Of a stretch of DNA of 64,000 bases, positions 43,589-49,671 are shown piece by piece. Under the pieces are notes generated by a model, which was not told the origin of the DNA, did no database searches, and saw only the letters and a list, made by a program, of their open reading frames with translations. Within the stretch, counting starts at the first letter, position 1; every line of letters starts with the position of its first letter. The stretch is from CAWAND01 sp963783335 (GTDB taxonomy: Bacteria; Chloroflexota; Anaerolineae; Anaerolineales; E44-bin32): assembly GCA_963783335.1 (NCBI GenBank), contig CAWAND010000010.1, positions 1,674,001-1,738,000 of the forward strand, written 5' to 3'. A program made the position numbers and the translations under genes.

Positions 43589-44859
43589 GACGTCTTCTCC
43601 TCGACCACCAGGGCGTCGGCCACCATTTGAGACAGGCCGTGCACCTTGACGTTGACGCCGAAATGCTGGACTCCGTCCACGAACTGAAGTCGGCAATTGG
43701 AGCAAACCATGGCCACATCCGTGGCGCCGACCTGCTGCATCTGATCGATCTTCAGCTCAAAAGCGGCAAAGCGGTTGACATCGGCGTCGGCGATCGAAAT
43801 CACACCACCTCCGCCGCCGCAGCAGATGCCTTGCTCTCTGTTGGGCGTCATCTCTTTGAACGCGTTGGGGGCCAGGACGTTGAGGATCTCTCGCGGTTCC
43901 TGGATATGGCCGCCCTTGCGTTGGATCTTGCACGCGTCGTGGAAGGTCAGGGTGCCGGTGTCGAAGGCCCCTTCCTTGAGCTTGATACGCCCTGTGCGCA
44001 GGTATTCGCCCATCCTGGAGGCGATGTGGGTCACATCGATCCCGGCGGGGACGTCCATGATGTTGGGCGCCGTCCAGCGCAGGGCCTCGTACGCGTGGCC
44101 GCACTCGGTGACCATCACGTGTTTCACGCCGAGTTCCACTGCAGCGTCAAAGATGCGCTTCAAAAAGAGGCGGGTCTTATCCATGTCGCCTTCAAACAGA
44201 CCGAAGTTGACCACCTCCCGGCCCTTGGAACTGAGCGTCCAACTCTCACCGGCGGCGTTCATGATCTTGGCGATGGCGGCGATATTGTCCGGGAACTTCA
44301 TCAGCTCGATCGAGGTGAAGACCGCCAGGGTATCGGCGCCTTGGACGTCGACCGGGATGTCGACTTCCCAGTCGTCGGAGATCCATTCGATACGCGCTTC
44401 CCAGGCATCGTCATCGACGCCCAGCGGGCTGCCGACATCGAGCTGCTTCTGGGTGGCATCGGCCAGGTCGGCCGGGACCAATCCGGCGGCCGCCACACCT
44501 GAGCGCACTCCGTGGATAATCGGGCCCAGGTCGATCCCCATGGGGCAGACCATCGAGCACCGGTTGCACAGGGTGCAGGCGGTGAAATCGATCTCGCTCC
44601 AGGTGGCCAGGTCGTCGTTGCTGACAACTCGGTCGAGGCCGAGGGCCAGCTTGAGCCTTCCGGCGAACGTGAACCGCTGCTCATAGGCCCGGCGCAGAGG
44701 TTCGAATTTCCACACCGGCGAGTATTCCGGCTTGCCGGTCGCTTGGTAGAAGTGGCATGCATCAGCACACATCCCGCAGCGCGTACAAGCTTCAAGCTGC
44801 GAGGCGACCCAGCCACCGGTTTCTTTGACAAAGGTGTTGAGGGCTAGTTCGGTGCTCAC
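43585..44859 (-). CDS. isp2: Isp2: heterodisulfide reductase-like iron-sulfur protein
   Basis: Isp2 resembles HdrC fused to HdrB. An ATG at 44865 touches the AAAGGAGG site with no spacing, so GTG 44859 is the better start (424 residues). The N-terminal part binds two [4Fe-4S] clusters: ACTRCGMCADAC and CTLCNRCSMVCPMGI. The C-terminal part has a CCG-type site (GICCGGGGG followed by MVCSNCRLQF), as in the disulfide-reducing subunit of heterodisulfide reductase; the first half of the CCG pair (ECGHAYEA) is reduced. It probably takes electrons from H2 via Isp1 and delivers them to a disulfide or sulfur substrate in the cytoplasm. Confidence 0.9.
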   Translation of the reverse strand: MSTELALNTFVKETGGWVASQLEACTRCGMCADACHFYQATGKPEYSPVWKFEPLRRAYEQRFTFAGRLKLALGLDRVVSNDDLATWSEIDFTACTLCNRCSMVCPMGIDLGPIIHGVRSGVAAAGLVPADLADATQKQLDVGSPLGVDDDAWEARIEWISDDWEVDIPVDVQGADTLAVFTSIELMKFPDNIAAIAKIMNAAGESWTLSSKGREVVNFGLFEGDMDKTRLFLKRIFDAAVELGVKHVMVTECGHAYEALRWTAPNIMDVPAGIDVTHIASRMGEYLRTGRIKLKEGAFDTGTLTFHDACKIQRKGGHIQEPREILNVLAPNAFKEMTPNREQGICCGGGGGVISIADADVNRFAAFELKIDQMQQVGATDVAMVCSNCRLQFVDGVQHFGVNVKVHGLSQMVADALVVEEKTS

Positions 44860-44871
44860 CGTCATCCTCCT

Positions 44872-45549
44872 TTAGGGTGTCACGCCTCGCTTGCCGAATT
44901 CCACGCCGTGCACGGTGCGCGAGAAGAAGTAGAAGACAAAGTGTGATATTCGGCTAAACGGGATCCATATGAGGAGCAGGTCAACTGCCAACATGTGCAG
45001 GCTGAAGAGCACCTCGTAGCTGAAGAACAGGTGGTGGGTCATGATGTACCCGCTGACCATCGGCAGGAACACCACCCACCAATTGACCCATTCCGCCGGC
45101 CCGGTGATGAGCTGCAGCACCGGGTTGACCAGCCGGTTGATAAAGAGCGCCAGCATGCCCACAATCGCCACCGCCGCCAACCAGTCGATGATCGGCAGGG
45201 GTAGGGTCGGCCAACCGAAGCCTAGCAGGCTCTTCCAAACCAGCATATGCGGCGTACCGAGGATGATCGTCGCCAACAGGCCAAGGTGGAACAGGCCGCC
45301 GGCGATGTACATGATCGGATTGCGGGCAAAGGTCCCTTTCACCCAGGGTATGAACGGCCAAATCAGGATGCCCTTCAGGTAGGACTTGACGACGCCGGCG
45401 GCTTTGCTGCCCATGGCCGGCACTCGGTCGCGCCCCCAGCCGAGCAGCAGGATGCTGATCAGGCGGTAGGCCATCCCGGCGACAAAGACCAGCAGGGCGG
45501 CGTTGAACAGTGGGCCGCGGCTGAAACGAAGGATTTCATCCCAGGTCAT
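44872..45549 (-). CDS. isp1: Isp1: cytochrome b-type membrane subunit (NarI-like)
   Basis: This 225-residue protein has about five membrane helices and histidines placed as heme b ligands (GGLFHLGLL, MTHHLFFSYE, SLHMLAVD, ISHFVFYF), like NarI, DsrM and HdrE. It should take electrons from the periplasmic-facing hydrogenase dimer and carry them across the membrane to Isp2. It starts three bases after the small subunit gene, with its ribosome site (GAGGAGG) overlapping that gene's end. Confidence 0.9.
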   Translation of the reverse strand: MTWDEILRFSRGPLFNAALLVFVAGMAYRLISILLLGWGRDRVPAMGSKAAGVVKSYLKGILIWPFIPWVKGTFARNPIMYIAGGLFHLGLLATIILGTPHMLVWKSLLGFGWPTLPLPIIDWLAAVAIVGMLALFINRLVNPVLQLITGPAEWVNWWVVFLPMVSGYIMTHHLFFSYEVLFSLHMLAVDLLLIWIPFSRISHFVFYFFSRTVHGVEFGKRGVTP

Positions 45550-45552
45550 GGC

Positions 45553-46674
45553 TTAAGCCTCCTCTTTCTCGTCACTCTCGGCCTTGGACTTCTGGCGGCG
45601 GTTGTTGGCTGCCATCCCGGCGCCCAACACGGCGCCGGCGGCCACGGCCCCACCAGCGGCGGCCAGGGTCGGCTTGTTCAGCGGCGCCGACTGGCCCTGG
45701 TAGAAGCCTCCGCCGTCCCAGAAGTTGGGTTCCGCACAGCCCAGGCAGGGGTGTCCGGACATGATGGGGAAGCTCAGGCCATTTTGCCAGCGGATGGATG
45801 CGCAGGCGTTGTAGGTCGTGGGGCCCTTGCAGCCCAGTTTGTACAGGCAGTAGCCCTTCTGATAGCCTTCGTCGCCAAAGGTGTTGGCAAATTTGCCCGC
45901 TTCGTAGAACGGGCGCCGCAGGCAGCGGTCGTGGATCGTCACCCCGTAGAAAGCCTTGGGGCGGCCGATGTCGTCCAGCTCGGGGAGTTTCCCGAACACA
46001 AGATAATGGACGATGGTGTTGGTCATCACTTCGGGGATGGCGGGACAGCCGGGGATGTTGACAATCGGCTTGTCGGTGATCACCTTGCTCACGCCGACGC
46101 CTTCGGTCGGGGCCGGAAGGGCACCCGGGATGCCGCCGTAGGCGGCGCAGTTCCCGACGGCGATGATGGCGGCGGCTCCCGCAGCGGCTTCCTTGAGCAG
46201 CTCGTCGTTGGCCTTGCCGCCGATGGTGCAGTAAATTCCGCCGTCTTTGGCCGTCACGCTGCCCTCAACCACCAGAACGTACTGGCCCTGGTACTTCTGC
46301 ATGGCGTCGTTCTTGGCGCTTTCGGCCTGGAAGCCGGCGGCAGCCATCAGGGTCTCGTGGTATTCGATAGACAGGGTGTTGAGGACCAGACTTGCCAGCG
46401 TGGGGGCGCTGGAGCGCGAGATGGACTCGGTGCAGCCGGCGCAGTCCTGGAGCTCAAGCCAGATCACGGGGACTCGGGGCTTGGTTTCCATCGCCCGCCG
46501 CACTCGGCGCACCATCGAGCGGCTGGGCCGGACGTCCTCGGGGGCCAGGCCGCGGACGCCGTCGCTGACCGGCAAGCTCAGTACGGCAGCTACCATGCTG
46601 CTGATCTTGAAAAATTCCCGGCGACTTATACCGTCTTTGCGGAGAGATTCGTAGATGGTTTCATGTTCGGTCAT
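45553..46674 (-). CDS. hynS: [NiFe] hydrogenase small subunit with Tat signal
   Basis: ATG 46674 (AGGAGG upstream) gives 373 residues. The twin-arginine signal SRREFFKISS shows export of the folded dimer. Cluster ligands appear as DCAGCTES (Cys78, Cys81; proximal), GNCAAYGG and PGCP, then HDRC, GYCLYKLGC, NAC and HPCLGCAE for the medial and distal clusters. A C-terminal hydrophobic segment (about 340-360) anchors it in the membrane beside Isp1. The proximal motif has Gly where oxygen-tolerant enzymes have an extra Cys, so the enzyme is predicted to be oxygen-sensitive. Confidence 0.95.
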   Translation of the reverse strand: MTEHETIYESLRKDGISRREFFKISSMVAAVLSLPVSDGVRGLAPEDVRPSRSMVRRVRRAMETKPRVPVIWLELQDCAGCTESISRSSAPTLASLVLNTLSIEYHETLMAAAGFQAESAKNDAMQKYQGQYVLVVEGSVTAKDGGIYCTIGGKANDELLKEAAAGAAAIIAVGNCAAYGGIPGALPAPTEGVGVSKVITDKPIVNIPGCPAIPEVMTNTIVHYLVFGKLPELDDIGRPKAFYGVTIHDRCLRRPFYEAGKFANTFGDEGYQKGYCLYKLGCKGPTTYNACASIRWQNGLSFPIMSGHPCLGCAEPNFWDGGGFYQGQSAPLNKPTLAAAGGAVAAGAVLGAGMAANNRRQKSKAESDEKEEA

Positions 46675-46720
46675 GATGGCCTCCTGCCCGGATCGACGGG
46701 CGGACGGGTGGGAGCGGCGG

Positions 46721-47170
46721 TTACTCGGCGCAGTTGACGCCGTCGGCTTCGATCTTGGCCCTGTAGGCCTCGATCCCTTCGGGACCGCTGGCCAGGCTGC
46801 CCTTCTCGGCGTCCCACTGGCTGGCATGGATTTCGGCGATCCAACCCTCTCCATAGGGGTCGGAGGCCACCAGGCTGGGGTCGCTGGCAACGGCTTCGTT
46901 CACCGCGACCAGCGTCCCGGAAACAGGCGCCGGCACCGGGCCGACGAACTTGCTGCTCTCGACGGTGGCCATGCTCTTGCCCTGGGCAAGTTCCTGGTCG
47001 AGGGCTTTGCGCTTGGGAGTGACAGCCACAAACTTTCCCCCGGCCAGCTTGACGGCTGCCGTGGTCATCCCCACGCGGATCTTGTTTCCGTCGAGCGGCT
47101 TGGCCCAGACGTGCTTCTCCGTCAGGTAGAAGAGGTCATCGGGAATGTCGCAGCCTTGAATGATGGCCAT
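46721..47170 (-). CDS. gcvH: GcvH-like lipoyl carrier, LbpA type
   Basis: ATG 47170 with AAGGAGATATC upstream gives 149 residues. The lipoylation site is VESSKFVGPVPAPVSG (Lys74). The glycine-cleavage H protein normally has VESVKAASD-like residues here, whereas the lipoate-binding proteins of the sHdr sulfur system have the ESGKWVGP form, much closer to this one. No other glycine cleavage genes are present. With sulfur carriers on one side, hydrogenase genes on the other, and a lipoate ligase in the same operon, a sulfur or redox carrier role is far more likely than glycine cleavage. Confidence 0.88.
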   Translation of the reverse strand: MAIIQGCDIPDDLFYLTEKHVWAKPLDGNKIRVGMTTAAVKLAGGKFVAVTPKRKALDQELAQGKSMATVESSKFVGPVPAPVSGTLVAVNEAVASDPSLVASDPYGEGWIAEIHASQWDAEKGSLASGPEGIEAYRAKIEADGVNCAE

Positions 47171-47181
47171 GTGATATCTCC

Positions 47182-47547
47182 TTAGAAACTGACGACCGAC
47201 GTTGCGCCGTCGGCCATCTCCCACATCGATGCGCCGCCGACCATATCCACATCATCGATCAGGTCCTCGGCGGTCAGGCCGTGCAGCTCCATGGAGGCGG
47301 TGCAGGCCTTAAACTTCACCCCGGCGTCGAGCGCGTCCTGCAGATAGCCGCCGGCGGCACGCCCGCCCTCTTTGGGGAAGATCGTGTCCGCCAGCCCCTT
47401 CTTCAGAAGCAGTGAGCCGTCGATGGTGAAGAACATGGTGACGTCGTAGTCCATGGCGGCGGCGATGGTGGCCATGAAGAACGGTGTTGCGCAGCGGCGG
47501 GGTGTGTCGGGGCCGCTGGTCATAATGATCAGGATGCGGTCATCCAT
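47182..47547 (-). CDS. DsrE-family sulfur carrier
   Basis: This 121-residue protein shows the DsrE-like pattern: ILIIMTSGPDTPRRCATPFFMATIAAAMDYDVTMFFTIDG, with GVKFKACTASMELHGL near the C-terminus. Cys82 sits where active-site cysteines of DsrE proteins bind sulfane sulfur; Cys19 is a second thiol. It lies between dsrE2 and the lipoyl carrier gene, with a GAGGTG ribosome site. It should accept or donate persulfide sulfur in exchange with TusA. Confidence 0.87.
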   Translation of the reverse strand: MDDRILIIMTSGPDTPRRCATPFFMATIAAAMDYDVTMFFTIDGSLLLKKGLADTIFPKEGGRAAGGYLQDALDAGVKFKACTASMELHGLTAEDLIDDVDMVGGASMWEMADGATSVVSF

Positions 47548-47572
47548 TGCGGTTCACCTCATTGTGCATGGG

Positions 47573-48049
47573 TCAGAAGGAAAGTGTGATGGCGTCGTGG
47601 GACGCGAACTCGAGGAAGGTGGCCGCGCCGCCGATCTCAATGTCAGTGATCAGGTCCTCGCGCTTGATGCCCATAACGTCCATCGTCATCTGGCAGGCGA
47701 TCAGGCGCACGTCCATCTCGATTGCCATTTCTAGCAGCTCGCTGAGTTTGGCCACGTTGGCCTTTTCCATCATCCCGTTCATCATGCTGGTGGCCATGGC
47801 GGTCATCCCGGGCAGGACACCGATGGCATTCGGAACGGGCATCGGCATGGCGGGGTTGGCCAGAGGCGCCACCTGCAGCTTGTCGATGTGATCCTTCTTC
47901 AGGATGTTGAGCCCGTAGAAGGTGAAGAAAATCGCCAATTCGATGTCCATGGCAGCTGCGGCTGTGGCCAGGATGAAGGGTGGGTACGCCAGGTCGAGCG
48001 TCCCATGCGAGGCGATAATCGCTAGTCGTTTCGCTCCAGATTCAGACAT
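47573..48049 (-). CDS. DsrE2-like sulfur carrier
   Basis: This 158-residue protein of the DsrE/DsrF-like superfamily has LAIIASHGTLDLAYPPFILATAAAAMDIELAIFFTFYGL, a Met/Pro-rich middle (ANPAMPMPVPNAIG), and IACQMTMDVMGI with its only Cys (Cys119). DsrE2 proteins are commonly membrane-linked; the middle stretch here is only mildly hydrophobic. TusA and DsrE2 genes often pair in sulfur oxidisers. Its ribosome site AGGAGG is directly followed upstream by a GC hairpin and then a Rex-like site. Confidence 0.85.
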   Translation of the reverse strand: MSESGAKRLAIIASHGTLDLAYPPFILATAAAAMDIELAIFFTFYGLNILKKDHIDKLQVAPLANPAMPMPVPNAIGVLPGMTAMATSMMNGMMEKANVAKLSELLEMAIEMDVRLIACQMTMDVMGIKREDLITDIEIGGAATFLEFASHDAITLSF

Positions 48050-48061
48050 TTGTGCCTCCTC

Positions 48062-48078
48062 GGCGGCCGATGGCCGCC
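48062..48078 (-). promoter_or_regulatory. Hairpin abutting the dsrE2 ribosome site
   Basis: GGCGGCC-ATC-GGCCGCC (read on the minus strand) is a perfect seven-pair stem that ends one base before the dsrE2 AGGAGG. It could protect a processed 5' end or modulate ribosome access. Confidence 0.4.
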
Positions 48079-48101
48079 AGTGTGCTCGCGAGAGCGTCCA
48101 T

Positions 48102-48119
48102 ATGTGAAAAATTTCACAA
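48102..48119 (-). promoter_or_regulatory. Candidate Rex-type operator before dsrE2
   Basis: ATGTGAA-AAAT-TTCACAA matches the Rex consensus at 13 of 14 fixed positions. It lies in the 120-base gap between tusA and dsrE2, 52 bases before the dsrE2 ATG, and suggests an internal, redox-controlled promoter for the hydrogenase part of the operon. Confidence 0.5.
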
Positions 48120-48169
48120 ATTGAAGCAAGCCATGACCTGTGTCCGGCCCGGCTGCTTTGGATCCTCGC

Positions 48170-48406
48170 CTACTTGGTCTTCTTGATATAGAAAATATGC
48201 TTGGAATCTTCCTCCTCGTGGGAGAGGAGTTCGTGGCCCGTCTTGGCCGACCAGGCGTTCACGTCGGGGACGGAGCCGGGATCGGTGGCGATCATCTTCA
48301 AGACTTGGCCAACCTGCATCCCATCCACGGCTTTCTTGGTCTTCAAAATAGGCATCGGGCAGGACATCCCACTGCAGTCGAGAGTCTCATCGGCGGTGAC
48401 GGTCAT
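48170..48406 (-). CDS. tusA: TusA-family sulfur carrier
   Basis: This 78-residue protein has the TusA signature CSGMSCPMPILKTKKA with the active Cys16 in CPxP, and a second thiol at Cys11. TusA proteins shuttle sulfane sulfur as a Cys persulfide. AGGAGG precedes the ATG. It follows the arsR gene by 52 bases and is probably co-transcribed with it. Confidence 0.93.
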   Translation of the reverse strand: MTVTADETLDCSGMSCPMPILKTKKAVDGMQVGQVLKMIATDPGSVPDVNAWSAKTGHELLSHEEEDSKHIFYIKKTK

Positions 48407-48458
48407 GATGGTGTATCCTCCTGGGGTTTCCGGTGGAACCGGCTATGGAATTCATGTT

Positions 48459-48785
48459 TCATTCGACGACAATCCCGAGGCGCCGCTGATTGACTTCTCG
48501 AACGACGGCTCGGAGCAGATCCAGGGCTTCAATAAGGCGCAGGTCTCTTAGTGTGTAGATAACGCTGGTGCCTACCCGCTCGGTGTCCACCAGGTCCCGC
48601 TCGCGGAGCACCTTGAGGTGCCTGGAAGTGGTGGGTTGGGGGACGCCCAGGGCCTCCGAGAGGTCGGTCACATTGCAAGACTGCTCAGACAAGTAGTACA
48701 GGATGCGGACGCGGGTGGGGTCGGCTAGGGCGCTGCATACTCCGCTGTGCAGCTGAGAGATTTCCTGTTCCAAGCGTTTATTCAT
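48459..48785 (-). CDS. ArsR/SmtB-family repressor, likely sulfur-responsive
   Basis: ATG 48785 gives 108 residues; the open frame runs further upstream without sense. The winged helix is clear: ALADPTRVRILYYLSE, DLSEALGVPQPTTSRHLKVLRERDLV, GTSVIYTL. The metal motif ELCVCD of ArsR is replaced by EQSCNVTD. Only two cysteines are present (Cys17, Cys37). Persulfide sensors of this family (BigR, SqrR, and sHdrR of sHdr clusters) also use a thiol pair. It is the first gene of the operon, and an inverted repeat overlaps its promoter region, so autorepression is expected. Confidence 0.85.
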   Translation of the reverse strand: MNKRLEQEISQLHSGVCSALADPTRVRILYYLSEQSCNVTDLSEALGVPQPTTSRHLKVLRERDLVDTERVGTSVIYTLRDLRLIEALDLLRAVVREVNQRRLGIVVE

Positions 48786-48796
48786 GCAGCCATCCT

Positions 48797-48818
48797 TATA
48801 TTCGGATAGGCGAATACA
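48797..48818. promoter_or_regulatory. ArsR-type operator
   Basis: TATATTCG-GATAGG-CGAATACA is an inverted repeat (7 of 8 bases per arm match) 12 bases before the arsR ATG. AT-rich repeats of this kind are typical ArsR/BigR operators. Confidence 0.55.
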
Positions 48819-48819
48819 T

Positions 48820-48837
48820 TTGTGAAAAGTGTAACAA
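48820..48837. promoter_or_regulatory. Weak Rex-like site next to the ArsR operator
   Basis: TTGTGAA-AAGT-GTAACAA has one perfect half and one degenerate half (5 of 7). It lies between arsR and the divergent NmrA-like gene. Confidence 0.25.
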
Positions 48838-48924
48838 TCGGACTGATTTGAGGTCATTGTTGGGTGTCACATTCGGCGAGGATAAATGTCATCTGGGGTG
48901 GGAGAACCGCCCGAGGAGTGTCTG

Positions 48925-49608
48925 ATGGCGGATCATCCGGGAGGGAAGCAGCCCTTGGCTTCGACGGCTGAATCCGGAGTTCGACTGACCGTGTTTGGGG
49001 CGACGGGGCGAACGGGCCGGCAGGTCCTACGCGCCGGTCTCGAGGCCGGGCTGTCCATCACGGCCTACGCCCGGCACCCGGAGAAGCTGGCCGATGTGGC
49101 TGGGCGAATGCGTGTGATCCAGGGCGAACTGGACGACGAAGCCGCGCTGAGGCAGGCCGTGGGAGGGGCCGGGGCGGTGCTCTCGGTGTTGGGGCCAAGC
49201 GAGGCTTCCAAGTCGTACGTTGTCAGCCGCGGAACTGAGCTGGTGGTGGCGGCCATGCACTTGGAAGGTGTGCGGCGTCTGGTCGTCACCGCCGGAGCCG
49301 GAGTGCGTCAGCCGGGCGACTCACCCGGGGCAATGGACCGTGTGATGGGTTGGTTGGTTCGCCGGATGGCGGCGGAGGTCCACGAAGACATGCGCCGCAC
49401 GGTGGCGGTGGTCCAGGCAAGCCGTCTGGATTGGACGGTCGTGCGGGCTCCGAGGTTGGTCGAAGGAGGCGCCAAGGGCCGGGTTCGTGTCGGCATGGTC
49501 GGATTGGGCACCGGTTTCAGGCTGAACCGCGTCGACCTAGCCCAATTCTTGATCGACGTGGCGACTTCGGATCAGTTCCTTCACCAGGCGCCGGTGGTCA
49601 GCAACTAG
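48925..49608 (+). CDS. NAD(P)-binding NmrA/SDR-like protein
   Basis: ATG 48925 follows GAGGAG; the frame opens earlier, at 48886. The 227-residue protein begins its Rossmann fold with LTVFGATGRTGRQVLRAGL and continues with GELDDEAALRQAVGGAGAVLSVLG and RLVVTAGAGV, as in atypical SDR proteins such as NmrA, BLVR-B-like and anchor-type relatives. No catalytic YxxxK is evident, so it may sense or bind NAD(P)H. It is divergent from the arsR-hydrogenase operon. Confidence 0.8.
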   Translation: MADHPGGKQPLASTAESGVRLTVFGATGRTGRQVLRAGLEAGLSITAYARHPEKLADVAGRMRVIQGELDDEAALRQAVGGAGAVLSVLGPSEASKSYVVSRGTELVVAAMHLEGVRRLVVTAGAGVRQPGDSPGAMDRVMGWLVRRMAAEVHEDMRRTVAVVQASRLDWTVVRAPRLVEGGAKGRVRVGMVGLGTGFRLNRVDLAQFLIDVATSDQFLHQAPVVSN

Positions 49609-49620
49609 ACCGGAGACGTA

Positions 49621-49649
49621 CAGCGGCCGACCCGTCAGGTCGGCCGCTG
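49621..49649. terminator. Bidirectional hairpin between convergent genes
   Basis: CAGCGGCCGACC pairs with GGTCGGCCGCTG over 12 bases around a CGTCA loop, 12 bases after the NmrA-like gene and 22 bases after the oxidoreductase stop on the other strand. No T-run is present on either side. Confidence 0.6.
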
Positions 49650-49671
49650 ACCAACTGCACGGGCCCCGGGC

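Noticed and set aside
45247..46737. A 496-residue plus-strand protein antisense to isp1 and hynS
   Set aside because: Shadow frame; the minus strand has complete hydrogenase motifs and ribosome sites.
46721..47170. Glycine cleavage system H protein
   Set aside because: No gcvT, gcvP or lpd nearby, and the lipoyl site context is LbpA-like. The family fold is the same, so the gcvH label is only a family name.
3731..48837. The TGTGA-N6-TCACA palindromes as CRP (cAMP receptor) sites
   Set aside because: They also fit the more specific Rex pattern TTGTGAA-N4-TTCACAA, and their neighbours are NAD and hydrogenase genes. I kept Rex as first choice but cannot exclude a CRP-type protein.
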